64,000 nt of DNA, taken from contig JAQWOH010000043.1 in the NCBI GenBank assembly GCA_029245955.1, positions 186,001-250,000 on the forward strand. The letters run 5' to 3'. The DNA comes from Fuerstiella sp. GTDB taxonomy: Bacteria; Planctomycetota; Planctomycetia; Planctomycetales; Planctomycetaceae. Shown here piece after piece: positions 19,058-28,317 of the stretch (position 1 is its first letter; the number at the start of each line of letters is the position of its first letter). A model generated the notes under the pieces. That model made no database searches. It was not told where the DNA came from and saw only the letters and a program-made list of their open reading frames with translations. The position numbers and the translations under genes are program-made.

Positions 19058-20389
19058 ATGAATCTGTTTGCCGCCGAAGAAGAAACGAATCGCAATAAAG
19101 CTCGTCCGCTGGCAGCGCGAATGCGACCTCGCCGTCTTGACGAATTCTGCGGGCAACAACACATCCTTGGCGAAGGAAAATTACTGCGGCGGATGCTGGA
19201 CGCGGATCGGATCGGATCAGTCATCTTTTTTGGTCCGCCTGGAATTGGCAAGACTTCTCTGGCTGAGCTGATTGCCAGACACACGAAACGTCGCTTTCGC
19301 CGCCTGAATGCGACTGGTGCCGGAGTCAAAGACGTTCGCGAACTTCTGTCAGAAGCTGAGAATGCGCTGAGCGCAGACGGAACTCAGACCGTGGTGTTCA
19401 TCGACGAACTCCACCGCTTCAGCAGAAGCCAGCAGGACATTCTGCTGCCGGACGTCGAGTCCGGAACAATTTCTTTGATTGGGGCGACAACCGCCAATCC
19501 GTTTTTCTCGCTGGTCGCACCGCTGATCAGTCGCAGTCAGATCTTCGAATTCCGCGAACTGGATACAACTGACCTGCTGCAACTGATGAACGCAGCCCTG
19601 CAGGATTCGGAACGCGGACTTGGAAATCTCAGCGTAAGCATCGACGACGATGCGCTGGAGCTGATAGCAACTCTGTCAGATGGCGACGCTCGGCGCGCCT
19701 TGATGGCTCTGGAGATCGCAGTGCTCTCAGTGGCCACCACAACAAAAAACGTCGACCGCACCGTGGCTCAGGAGTCACTGCAGAAGCGGGTAATTCGTTT
19801 CGACCCGAACGGAGACGATCATTACGATGTGGCCAGTGCCTTTATCAAGAGTATTCGCGGCAGCGACCCGGACGCGTCACTGTACTGGCTAGCCCGCATG
19901 CTGGAATCCGGTGAAGACCCGCGTTTCATTGCCCGACGACTGGTGATTTCTGCGTCAGAAGATATCGGCAATGCGGATCCCCAGGGGCTGTTAGTCGCGA
20001 CAGCCGCTTATCAGGCCACTGAAACTATCGGTATGCCCGAATGTCGCATCAATCTGGCTCAGGCGACCACCTACCTTGCCTGTGCACCGAAGTCGAATGC
20101 TGCGTACAAAGCGATCGACGCGGCATTGCAGGACGTCCGCACCAATTCCGTGTTGCCTGTGCCAATGCATTTGCGTGACGGCCATTACAAGGGTGCGGAA
20201 AAACTGGGACACGGCGTGGGTTACCAATACGCGCATGATTCTGACGACGGATGGGTCGAACAGGATTATCTGGGCGTACCGAAACAGTACTACGAACCCG
20301 TCTCACGAGGCTACGAAATTCAGTTTCGCGTGTGGGTCGACAAGCTGCGACAACAGCAAAGGACGTCGACTAATAATGACGGTTCATAG
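19058..20389 (+). CDS. rarA: Replication-associated recombination protein A (AAA+ ATPase)
   Basis: A 443-residue AAA+ ATPase of the RarA/MgsA/Mgs1 (WRNIP1) family. The N terminus has ARPLAARMRPRRLDEFCGQQH, characteristic of the family. The Walker A is GPPGIGKTS (59-67) and the Walker B VVFIDELHRF (about 112-121). The C-terminal half carries the clamp-loader-like tetramerisation region (for example GSDPDASLYWLARMLESGEDP and HLRDGHYKGAEKLGHGVGYQYAHD). It acts at stalled replication forks on single-stranded/double-stranded DNA junctions. Length and motifs are complete. It is a single gene with its own putative promoter. Confidence 0.96.
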   Translation: MNLFAAEEETNRNKARPLAARMRPRRLDEFCGQQHILGEGKLLRRMLDADRIGSVIFFGPPGIGKTSLAELIARHTKRRFRRLNATGAGVKDVRELLSEAENALSADGTQTVVFIDELHRFSRSQQDILLPDVESGTISLIGATTANPFFSLVAPLISRSQIFEFRELDTTDLLQLMNAALQDSERGLGNLSVSIDDDALELIATLSDGDARRALMALEIAVLSVATTTKNVDRTVAQESLQKRVIRFDPNGDDHYDVASAFIKSIRGSDPDASLYWLARMLESGEDPRFIARRLVISASEDIGNADPQGLLVATAAYQATETIGMPECRINLAQATTYLACAPKSNAAYKAIDAALQDVRTNSVLPVPMHLRDGHYKGAEKLGHGVGYQYAHDSDDGWVEQDYLGVPKQYYEPVSRGYEIQFRVWVDKLRQQQRTSTNNDGS

Positions 20390-20512
20390 GGAGATGTCAT
20401 GTGTTCGTGGCCAAACTGCCACACAATGTCAGTCGCTGAAGTCAGAGTTAATCTCGCCGAATTCTCACGTAACAGCTTCAAGCATCATTTTTTCGTCAAT
20501 CGGGAACACTCC

Positions 20513-21835
20513 ATGAGCCGAACAATCCAGCGACGTCAGTTTGTCAAAAAGTCTGCCGCACTCGCAGCCGCAAGTATCCGACCCGCGCCGCTGCGAGCTT
20601 ACTCGCCGAATGCGCGACTCAGAACCGCTCATGTTGGAGTCGGTGGAATGGGGGGAGCTGATCTGAAGTCGGTTTCTTCCCATGGAGCAGTCGAAGTTGC
20701 TGCATTGTGCGATGTGGATGCAAACATTCTGAAGGCGGCGGCTGCGACGTTTCCGAAGGCTCGCACGTTCCGGGATTATCGCCAGATGATCTCCGCCATG
20801 GGAGACACGATTGATGCGGTGGTGGTTTCCACGCCCGACCATACACACGCTCCGGCGGCAATGACCTCTCTGAATCACAGCAAGCCGGTCTACTGTCAGA
20901 AGCCGCTGACACATGAGGTCTTCGAGGCTCGGCAATTACGACTGGTCGCCCGGGAGAAAGGGCTGGTCACTCAGATGGGCATTCAGGCTAGTGCCGGACT
21001 GCCGTACCGCCGCGCGACTCAGATGATTCAAAGCGGCGTTATTGGAAAGGTCAGTAAGGTCCTGGCATGGTCATACAAGAACTGGGGCTACGACGGCCCG
21101 GCATTCACAAGCTTCGACGAAATCCCTCAGAATCTCGACTGGGACCTGTGGATCGGCACGGCTGCCATGCGTCCCTATAAGAAAGGGATCTATCACCAGG
21201 GAACATGGCGAAAACAGATCGACTTCGGAACCGGAACGCTGGGAGACATGGGCGTTCACATTTTCGACACACCATATCGGGCTCTCGCGTTAACGTTTCC
21301 GACATGGGTCCGGACAACGTGCCGGAAACCAACCGGTGTGGGCCACCCCGAAAACAACATCGTCGAGTACGAATTTCCCGGTACACCGTACACCACCGAT
21401 ACAATGCGCTGGACATGGTACGACGGCACCAACGTGCCGCCTTCGACAAACGGCCTTGGTGTGCCTGAGGCAGTCAAGCTGCCCCGTCAGGGTTCGCTCT
21501 TCGTTGGTGAAGCAGGTACAATGCTGCTGCCACACTCGTCCGAGCCCCGGCTGTTCCCCGAGGACAAGTTTAGAGAGACCAGTCGTCCGGAGCTTGGTCC
21601 GCGCAATCACTATCATCAGTGGGTCGATGCATGTATGGGAACCGGAAAAACCAGTTCCCCCTTCGGTTACGCCGGGCGCCTGACAGAAGCCCTGCTTTTG
21701 GGAGTCGTTGCTAACCGCTTTCCAGGCCGAAAACTGTCATGGAATGCCGAGACCCTGAGCGTCACAAACCTGCCGGAAGCCAACGCCCTGCTCAAAACAA
21801 AGGCTCGAAGCGGCTTCCAGGTCGCCGGACTTTGA
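20513..21835 (+). CDS. Gfo/Idh/MocA family oxidoreductase with Tat-like signal
   Basis: A 440-residue protein. The ATG at 20513 (GGGAA seven bases upstream) gives an N terminus with a twin-arginine motif (RRQFVKK) and a short hydrophobic Ala-rich segment, as in planctomycetal exported oxidoreductases. The NAD(P)-binding Rossmann motif HVGVGGMGG follows near residue 42. The family EKP-type region appears as VYCQKPLTHEVFEAR, with the catalytic-type Lys. The bacterial-type C-terminal domain completes it. It probably oxidises or reduces a sugar or cyclitol in the periplasm; the substrate cannot be inferred. The upstream frame extension to 20399 lacks family features. Confidence 0.9.
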   Translation: MSRTIQRRQFVKKSAALAAASIRPAPLRAYSPNARLRTAHVGVGGMGGADLKSVSSHGAVEVAALCDVDANILKAAAATFPKARTFRDYRQMISAMGDTIDAVVVSTPDHTHAPAAMTSLNHSKPVYCQKPLTHEVFEARQLRLVAREKGLVTQMGIQASAGLPYRRATQMIQSGVIGKVSKVLAWSYKNWGYDGPAFTSFDEIPQNLDWDLWIGTAAMRPYKKGIYHQGTWRKQIDFGTGTLGDMGVHIFDTPYRALALTFPTWVRTTCRKPTGVGHPENNIVEYEFPGTPYTTDTMRWTWYDGTNVPPSTNGLGVPEAVKLPRQGSLFVGEAGTMLLPHSSEPRLFPEDKFRETSRPELGPRNHYHQWVDACMGTGKTSSPFGYAGRLTEALLLGVVANRFPGRKLSWNAETLSVTNLPEANALLKTKARSGFQVAGL

Positions 21836-21862
21836 CCGAACAACGCTTGCGATACAGCTACC

Positions 21863-23080
21863 TCATCTTGACGCATTGTCCGCTTCCACAGCTCCCAGAA
21901 TTCGGTCGAACACATCCGGAACTGCGCTGACGACTCGCGACCAGTTGTGAATGAAGGGAGACTCGTCAGGACGATTGAGAAACTCGTCACCGGCCGCCAG
22001 CACGACTCGACTGAACAGCTCCACGGTCGCTTCTTCCTGATGACGATCCAGCACCAGTCCGCTCATCACGGCGTCGTTGTTGTAGTGGTCAACCACATCC
22101 AGAGCAGTCCGGTAATAACACGCCTTAAGCGTCCTGAGCATTTCGGAGGTGATTACAACGCCCTCCACGGACAGCTTGCGAAACAGTGCTTTGCTGATGT
22201 CATGAGCCATCCGATGCAGACCGCCTGAACGATTCTCTTCTGATACCGGCTGATGCTTGTGATCATAGCTGTCCGCGATGTCCACCTGACAGATTCGGTT
22301 CAGGCTGCAGTTCCGATACATCTCAGACAGAGTCCCGATTTCCAGCCCCCAGTCGCTGGGAAATCTCAGAGACGAAACCACCTCCGAACGCATGGAAAAT
22401 TCGCCGGCCAGCGAGTAGCGAAAGCTGCTCATGTAGTCCAGATAGTCATTGTGCCCCAGGACCTGCTTCAAAGCGACCAGCAATGGGATCACCAGCAGAC
22501 GATAGACACGTCCGTTAAGCTTTCCGCTGGCGGCTCGGTAGTAGTACCCCTTACAGAACTGGTAATGAAACGACGGATGTGCCAACGGATACAGCAGACG
22601 AGCCGGCATGGACCGGTCATAGGTCAGAATGTCACAGTCGTGCAGAGCGACGGCTTTTGATTTTCCGGATGCCAGAAAGTAACCGAGACAGTACCAGACA
22701 TTGCGGCCCTTGCCTGGTTCTGTCGGAGCCAACCCCTCCGACTGCAATGCAGCATCAACATGCCGTAGTCGCGTGCCATCGTTCCACAGCACCACGTAGT
22801 TCTGGGGTAGTTTTTCGAAGAAACGACGGGCAGCCTGAAACTGGCTTTCATTCGCCCGATCAAGGCCGATGATGATCTCCGAGAGATAAGGAATCTTCGC
22901 CAATTCCTCGACAATCGGCCCCATCGCCGGACCTTCCAACTCCGAATAGAGACACGGCAAAAGCAGCGACATGGGGGTGTCCTGCGAGAATCCCACCAGT
23001 TCCGCTTCCAGTTCTTCGGTGGACCGGTTCCGTAGATTGTGCAGTGTGCCGATGATTCCGTTCTGAGCAAAATCCGCCAT
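21863..23080 (-). CDS. GpgS-like glucosyl-3-phosphoglycerate synthase (GT81-type)
   Basis: A retaining glycosyltransferase of about 405 residues. It opens with MADFAQNGIIGTLHNL, then PMSLLLPCLYSELEGPAMGPIVEELAKIPYLSEIIIGLD (GT-A nucleotide-sugar fold). An acidic metal-binding motif lies in ALHDCDILTYDRSM, and SDWGLEIGTLSEMYRN matches the acceptor region. In GpgS enzymes UDP- or GDP-glucose is transferred to 3-phosphoglycerate to give glucosyl-3-phosphoglycerate. The frame extends 39 codons upstream, but that part is not family-like. The HAD phosphatase gene directly upstream would remove the phosphate, giving glucosylglycerate or mannosylglycerate. These are known osmolytes and nitrogen-stress solutes. 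Sugar specificity cannot be read from the sequence. Confidence 0.82.
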   Translation of the reverse strand: MADFAQNGIIGTLHNLRNRSTEELEAELVGFSQDTPMSLLLPCLYSELEGPAMGPIVEELAKIPYLSEIIIGLDRANESQFQAARRFFEKLPQNYVVLWNDGTRLRHVDAALQSEGLAPTEPGKGRNVWYCLGYFLASGKSKAVALHDCDILTYDRSMPARLLYPLAHPSFHYQFCKGYYYRAASGKLNGRVYRLLVIPLLVALKQVLGHNDYLDYMSSFRYSLAGEFSMRSEVVSSLRFPSDWGLEIGTLSEMYRNCSLNRICQVDIADSYDHKHQPVSEENRSGGLHRMAHDISKALFRKLSVEGVVITSEMLRTLKACYYRTALDVVDHYNNDAVMSGLVLDRHQEEATVELFSRVVLAAGDEFLNRPDESPFIHNWSRVVSAVPDVFDRILGAVEADNASR

Positions 23081-23224
23081 TGATTCGCAGCTTTCGTCTT
23101 GAGAAACGCCGTTGAAATTCAGGAAAGTGGCAGGGAATCGACAGCGTACAGCACCGACGGTACCAAGGGCCGTCCGGGCTATTGACGACTGCCTCATTTC
23201 CTGCGGACCTGCGACGACATTCTA

Positions 23225-24058
23225 TTAATTTACATCTTCGATGCCCAATCGGAGCAGCAGCTGCCTGACGGTTTCCGCCCAACCGGCTGCCCCGTCCTGT
23301 GACGCCACAATTCCCCGATGTGGGTCGACCTCAACATTCAACTGTCCATCGACCGCCGGAATGCCGATCGGATAGTCAGCGATGTCCAGCATGCTCTGGT
23401 CAATGGGACTGTCACCGATGGCGGCCGTTGTGATTTCACCTGACATTCTGTCACGATATCTGTCCGCCACCTGGTGCATGGCATGTCCTTTGGTCGCGTT
23501 CCCGGCAACATGCCAGAACCGCCCCCCCTTTGTCAGAGTCAGTCCTCGTTCCGTCAATATCCTTAGAAAAAGGCGAATGTTGTCATCTGTGTCTTCCCAC
23601 AGCAGTGGTTCGGTACTGTGCCGCTGACACGCTAGTTCGGCTTTTTCGCGAGGCAAATCGGTGTTTGCCATCACGCCTTCAACGCCCAGATCGACGAACG
23701 AACGGAACTGAAATTGATTCTTTAGTTCGGTCAGCACGTCAAGCACAGTCGAACGCTTCGTTGTGGCTGCAACACGCTCGGCTGGTACCGACGATGCTTC
23801 ATTGCTTGACAGAAGCCACTTCGACCATTGAATGACGCCACCATTTTCAGAAATGAATGGCGCTTCAGGCAGACACAGTTCCCGACGCAGTTCTGACATT
23901 TCGGCGACGGTCTTGCTGGAACTCAGCACGACCGGCACACTCAATTGCTCAAGACGCCTCAGCACAGGCTCAGCCGCCGACCAGTCGTAGTCGACTTTGT
24001 TCAGCAGACAGCCGTCAAGATCCGTAAAGACAACCAGTTGGTTCGGAGGCTCGTTCAT
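23225..24058 (-). CDS. HAD-IIB phosphatase, mannosyl/glucosyl-3-phosphoglycerate phosphatase family
   Basis: A 277-residue haloacid-dehalogenase-type phosphatase. Motif I is FTDLDGCLL (nucleophile Asp 13, acid Asp 15). Motif II Ser/Thr lies in VVLSSSKTVAEM, which together with FISENGGVI is typical of mannosyl-3-phosphoglycerate phosphatases. Motif IV lies in AAIGDSPIDQSMLD. The enzyme would dephosphorylate the product of the GpgS-like transferase encoded immediately downstream on the same strand, completing synthesis of a glycosylglycerate compatible solute. The two genes are likely one operon. Confidence 0.85.
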   Translation of the reverse strand: MNEPPNQLVVFTDLDGCLLNKVDYDWSAAEPVLRRLEQLSVPVVLSSSKTVAEMSELRRELCLPEAPFISENGGVIQWSKWLLSSNEASSVPAERVAATTKRSTVLDVLTELKNQFQFRSFVDLGVEGVMANTDLPREKAELACQRHSTEPLLWEDTDDNIRLFLRILTERGLTLTKGGRFWHVAGNATKGHAMHQVADRYRDRMSGEITTAAIGDSPIDQSMLDIADYPIGIPAVDGQLNVEVDPHRGIVASQDGAAGWAETVRQLLLRLGIEDVN

Positions 24059-24176
24059 CTCAGGATGATGGTGAACGACGCGTAACGGTCAACCGACACA
24101 CCCTGAATTCCGGACTGAGAACTTGCGATTCAGATTGTGGAACATACGTTTCAGCAGGTAAATCGCGCAGCGACTA

Positions 24177-25076
24177 CTACGCAGCACGTCGAATTTCCGG
24201 CTGCGATGCATACCACTTGAGTGCCCCCGTCAGCCGGGCCTGCTTCTCACCGCCAGGCAGGTACTTCAGTGTCGCAGCTGCGATGGAGGCGACCGGACGT
24301 GGAATCGCAGCTTTCAGACTGCGACGCAGCTCAATTCGCTGCCCAATAGGCCGTTCCTGAAATCCGAGCCCTCGTTTGAACAGATCAAGTGATTCTCCAC
24401 CAGCCTGCAGTGACTGCAGTCCGATGGAGACCTCACTGATTTCATCGCGTGCCATAGCCCACTCCAGAAAGTTGAACAGCATCGCGTTATTCGGACGGTA
24501 CCTCAGCTTTTCCGCGCTGGAACGAACGATTGAAATATATTCTCTTGAACCTGCCCGAAACGAAAACAGGTATGCGGCCAGTTCGCCCTCATGCCGTGCC
24601 GCCCAGGCAGTCACCGCAGGAGACGCTGCAGCCACCTGGAAGTAATTTTTCCAGTACGTAGCGAAATCGTTCGGCAATTTTCGTCCCTGACGAATCAACG
24701 TATCAGCGTGCAGCTGTACGCCTGCTTCGCCCAGTTCAAGTGGGTCAATCTCACCTGCGGTACAGTTGCGCAGCCCCTGCCGTGTTTTGTTACGTGCCTT
24801 GTTGATGAGCGTCGGCATGCCGTAGTTTTTATCAGTGACAACCTGCTGAAAACTGGAGACTCCCGTTTCCAGAGAACACGAATACCGAGCCATCAGGCCG
24901 TCGTCACCCAGAACCTGAGATGCGTCGAATGTGGCCGAATCAACCGTCGCATCGTATGGAATTGTCGTCCAGGCCCGCGAAAACGCGTCAAACCACAGCG
25001 TTCCCTGATGTTCTTTGATTGTGTGCCCGATTCTCTCCAGGAACTCGGCGTGATATTCAGGATCCATTATGGCCAT
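24177..25076 (-). CDS. GNAT/BioF2-like acyltransferase, possibly N-terminally short
   Basis: A 299-residue protein whose centre (about 110-250) matches the GNAT acetyltransferase-6/BioF2-like domain. It has the SLINKARNKTRQGL-type lead-in (here LINKARNKTRQGLRN) and the core ELAAYLFSFRAGSREYISIVRSS followed by NNAMLFNFLEWAMARDEISEVSIG. Such proteins often transfer aminoacyl or acyl groups in cell-envelope pathways. The reading frame is open 19 codons beyond the ATG at 25076, up to a TGA, without another ATG, and there is no good SD. The family often has a longer N-terminal half, so an upstream lesion is possible. It lies upstream of the glycosylglycerate pair, same strand. Confidence 0.72.
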   Translation of the reverse strand: MAIMDPEYHAEFLERIGHTIKEHQGTLWFDAFSRAWTTIPYDATVDSATFDASQVLGDDGLMARYSCSLETGVSSFQQVVTDKNYGMPTLINKARNKTRQGLRNCTAGEIDPLELGEAGVQLHADTLIRQGRKLPNDFATYWKNYFQVAAASPAVTAWAARHEGELAAYLFSFRAGSREYISIVRSSAEKLRYRPNNAMLFNFLEWAMARDEISEVSIGLQSLQAGGESLDLFKRGLGFQERPIGQRIELRRSLKAAIPRPVASIAAATLKYLPGGEKQARLTGALKWYASQPEIRRAA

Positions 25077-25303
25077 CCGTGGCGAATTGGGGGAAACATC
25101 GCGACCCGAGAAGAACGTCGCGGAATACAGTCAGCAGTTCGAGAACATCATACGTTGAGAACACAAAGTCACTCAATATCGGGTTTTCAAGCTCAAATAC
25201 GCTACTATCTGAAATTCTCGTCTTCTGCTTGGCAGTGCCGCGGCCCGTCCGTTATCGTCAGCAGGCACCGTTTGATTCATCGTTCGAGTCACTGGAGTTG
25301 ACA

Positions 25304-26701
25304 ATGACGAGGCCCGCACATTTCTGTCAACGCTTCACCGTGCTGATTCCGCTACTCTTTTTCTTTATCGGTGTCGTAGTCTGCGCTCAGAACGAAAAAC
25401 GTGGCGTTCTGCTGAAGTCACCGCAGGCCTGCCCTGGCTATACATTGATTGCTCCTTTCGGCGGACAGAGTACTTTCCTGATCGATCTCGACGGAAATGT
25501 TGTGCATTCGTGGACGACCGAGCGCAAGCCGAGCCAGGCCGCCTATCTGCTGGAAGATGGAAGTTTGCTGCGCACGGCGAAGATACCCAGCAAGACATTC
25601 AATATACCTGGCGGCCCCGCCGGCGGCATTCAACGATTCAGCTGGGACGGCGAACTTCTCTGGGATTACGTGGTCGCTGACGACCACAAGCTTTCACATC
25701 ACGACATTGAACCGATGCCCGATGGCAATGTTCTGGTCGTGGCGTGGGAGCTGAAGAGTCGGGACGAAGCCACTGCGGCCGGACGTGACCCTGCCAAGAT
25801 TGAGAACAATGCTCTCTGGCCGGAAATGGTGATGGAGATCAAGCCAGTCGGGAAAACAGGCGGTGAAATCGTCTGGGAATGGCACCTGTGGGATCATCTT
25901 GTCCAGTCATTTGATAAGTCGAGACCAAATTTCGGACAGTCTGCAGATCACCCTGAGCTGATTGATCTGAACTACGTCGATCGCCCTGGAGCGGATTGGA
26001 TTCATATGAACTCCATCGACTACAACTCGCAGCTTGATCAGATTCTGCTCTGCGGACGCACGTTCGATGAAATCTGGATCATCGATCACAGCACGACAAC
26101 AGCGGAGGCTTCGGGAGACTCCGGAGGTCGCTACGGTCAGGGTGGCGACATACTGTACCGATGGGGAAATCCATTTGCCTGGTTCGCCGGATCGCCCTTC
26201 GACCAGGTTCTGTTCGGACAACACGATCCACACTGGATTCCGCCGGAACTGCCAGGCGCAGGAAATATTTTGGTTTTCAACAACGGCAGCGACCGCGACC
26301 AGCGATCATATTCCACCGTCGACGAATTGACGCCACCGAAGAACCAGGACGGAACGTATCTGCGATCGGGTCCGGATGCATTCGGACCGAAGCAGTTGAC
26401 GTGGCAGTTCAAGGATCCGGACAAGCTGTATTCGCAACGTGTCTCGGGAGCACAGCGATTGCCGAACGGCAACACTCTGATCTGTTCCGGGGAAACGGGG
26501 TACGTGTTCGAAGTGGACCCAGACGGAACCGTTGTGTGGGATTACCGCAACACACTCGGTGCAACACCTGCCCATCGAAATGCAAAGGACGGCACGTCAA
26601 CCAGCCTGGGTGGCGTCGCGATGTTCCGCGCAACTCGGTACGCACCGGACTGTTCGGCATTGACGGGACGAGACCTGACGCCGAAAGACCTGACGCGATG
26701 A
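25304..26701 (+). CDS. Arylsulfotransferase (ASST) family protein, exported
   Basis: A 465-residue protein starting at an ATG with GGAG six bases upstream. A signal peptide (LIPLLFFFIGVVVCAQ) is followed by a propeller with ASST-type features: TFLIDLDGNVVHSW, GELLWDYVV, SHHDIEPMPDGNVLVVAWE, HMNSIDYNSQ, LFGQHDPHWIPP and VSGAQRLPNGNTLICSGETGYVFEVD. In characterised ASSTs conserved His residues transfer sulfate between phenolic esters without PAPS. The His-rich motifs here (HHD, HDPHW) are suggestive, but which one is catalytic cannot be fixed by eye. Planctomycetal members are uncharacterised and may bind rather than transfer. A PAPS-type sulfotransferase-like gene lies convergently downstream. 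Confidence 0.85.
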   Translation: MTRPAHFCQRFTVLIPLLFFFIGVVVCAQNEKRGVLLKSPQACPGYTLIAPFGGQSTFLIDLDGNVVHSWTTERKPSQAAYLLEDGSLLRTAKIPSKTFNIPGGPAGGIQRFSWDGELLWDYVVADDHKLSHHDIEPMPDGNVLVVAWELKSRDEATAAGRDPAKIENNALWPEMVMEIKPVGKTGGEIVWEWHLWDHLVQSFDKSRPNFGQSADHPELIDLNYVDRPGADWIHMNSIDYNSQLDQILLCGRTFDEIWIIDHSTTTAEASGDSGGRYGQGGDILYRWGNPFAWFAGSPFDQVLFGQHDPHWIPPELPGAGNILVFNNGSDRDQRSYSTVDELTPPKNQDGTYLRSGPDAFGPKQLTWQFKDPDKLYSQRVSGAQRLPNGNTLICSGETGYVFEVDPDGTVVWDYRNTLGATPAHRNAKDGTSTSLGGVAMFRATRYAPDCSALTGRDLTPKDLTR

Positions 26702-26823
26702 CAGGTGAGCGGTAGCTTTCGCCACATTGGCTGAATCATGTGCGGGGACTGTTTCGGCCCACCGTCTGTAGTTGCGCGACCATTAGGAACGAATCCGTCG
26801 TCCGATCAGCCGTCGGCAGGCCG

Positions 26824-27468
26824 CTACGTCCCCGTCGGCGGGACAACGGCAAATCGTTGCTGAAATTCAGCACCAGTGTTGGACCGCGGAAACGACGTTT
26901 CTGGCACATCCACGCCAAGAAACCGGCACAAGGGCTCCCAACCGGCAGCGACGTCAAAGATGAGCAATTGCTCTTTCGGCAGCATATCGATCACTGCTTC
27001 GTTATGTGTCTGATACCGCTCAATCGCAAATCGACGATCTTCAAACCGGCCCTCAAACATCGTTTCCAGGATCAGCTTCCTCGCCATGTTCTGGACACCC
27101 AGATGCTGCTGATCAGGGGCTCGTTCCGGGTGAGTCATGGCTTCATAGACTGTCGCCCGAAAACTGTCATACCAGGCGTCCGCATCGCGAACCGTGAGAA
27201 TATATTTTGCAGCCGGATAACAACGCCATAGTGATTCCCGAAAGTAACAGGCAGGACAGTCAGACGTCGACTGAAAATCTTCGAACAATGTATTCCAGTC
27301 AGCGTCCTGACCGTTGTTGTTGAGAGCGTACAGCCAGAAATCGACGTCGCCCGGGCGATCAAAGACCTCAATCATGTGATAGCACGGCCCTAGCAGCAAT
27401 TCTTCCAGGGCATGCTTCAATGACATTGTGCCGGTTCTTGGGTACCCGAGACCGATTACTTGTAACAT
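26824..27468 (-). CDS. Sulfotransferase family protein (Sulfotransfer_4 type)
   Basis: A 214-residue P-loop protein. The 5'-phosphosulfate-binding-type loop GYPRTGTMSLKHAL lies at residues about 8-21, and the later motif YILTVRDADAWYDSF matches the 3'-phosphate-binding region of PAPS-dependent sulfotransferases. The C-terminal FLGVDVPETSFPRSNT is typical of this subfamily. It probably sulfates a small molecule or protein in the cytoplasm; the acceptor is unknown. It is convergent with the ASST-like gene and divergent from the EF-hand gene 138 bases away. Confidence 0.85.
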   Translation of the reverse strand: MLQVIGLGYPRTGTMSLKHALEELLLGPCYHMIEVFDRPGDVDFWLYALNNNGQDADWNTLFEDFQSTSDCPACYFRESLWRCYPAAKYILTVRDADAWYDSFRATVYEAMTHPERAPDQQHLGVQNMARKLILETMFEGRFEDRRFAIERYQTHNEAVIDMLPKEQLLIFDVAAGWEPLCRFLGVDVPETSFPRSNTGAEFQQRFAVVPPTGT

Positions 27469-27606
27469 TAATCCTCTGCCCTACGACGCCTGTTCTGCAG
27501 GTTCCAGATTTCGAGCATGAGCTCGTGTGGTCTGAGACACCAGCCTTGTTAGAATAGTTGCGGTCAGCAGACGGGATGTCAATCCAATCGATGTGGAGCA
27601 CGACTA

Positions 27607-28239
27607 ATGGACAGGACTTTATCAATCTGTTGTTTAATTTGGGCAACCAGTTGGACATCGTTGTCTGCTCAGCAACAGGCGTCCGGGAAATCTGCGGCAA
27701 ATACGACACTACGGTCCCCCTACGTGCAGCGAATGATGTCGCTCGACCGAAATTCAGACGGACTCCTGGCGCAGGATGAGCTGCCTGGGGGACTGTCAGC
27801 ATTGATCGCCAAACACGATACGGATGGCGACGGGCAGCTCAGCTCATCAGAGCTGGCAGTAATTGAAGACAGGGCAATGGCGGCGAGACAGTCACCGCAG
27901 AACCCAAAACAGGCACGAGGGGGAAACCGGCCGCACGCCGGACCGCGGGGACGCAGGTCCTTAAATGCGAAAGGGGACGGAAGCCCTGTTGATCCGAAAC
28001 AGATCCTGCGTTTTGCGCTCACGTTTGACAAAGACAAGGACGGCGGGCTTAATGCGGCCGAACTGCAGCAGTACGCCACAGCACTGGCGAAACGACGGGG
28101 ACGAGGACTCCGTCAGCCGGGCGCCGGCTCAGAACAGGATACGCCACCGAAGTCAGCGCCGTTATCAAAGACCAAAGGACTTGGCGCTGATGGTGTCGGC
28201 GACGGCGGCTTCGGAGACCGAGAAGACAGTGGACCTTGA
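27607..28239 (+). CDS. Secreted EF-hand protein
   Basis: A 210-residue protein with an N-terminal signal peptide (cleavage near LSAQ) and three calcium-binding EF-hand loops: DRNSDGLLAQDE (47-58), DTDGDGQLSSSE (71-82) and DKDKDGGLNAAE (141-152). Each has Asp/Asn at the 1, 3 and 5 positions and Glu at 12. A basic Pro/Gly-rich linker separates loops 2 and 3, and the tail is Gly/Asp-rich. GGAG lies before the ATG. EF-hand exported proteins are frequent in Planctomycetota. It ends 78 bases before the ferritin-like/DUF362 gene on the same strand and could belong to that transcript. Confidence 0.85.
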   Translation: MDRTLSICCLIWATSWTSLSAQQQASGKSAANTTLRSPYVQRMMSLDRNSDGLLAQDELPGGLSALIAKHDTDGDGQLSSSELAVIEDRAMAARQSPQNPKQARGGNRPHAGPRGRRSLNAKGDGSPVDPKQILRFALTFDKDKDGGLNAAELQQYATALAKRRGRGLRQPGAGSEQDTPPKSAPLSKTKGLGADGVGDGGFGDREDSGP

Positions 28240-28317
28240 TGCCGACAGGGTTACCTGGAACAAAGGAAACATTCTGCCCCGAAGCGTCTGACACCTGATC
28301 CCGGAACGATAAACACA

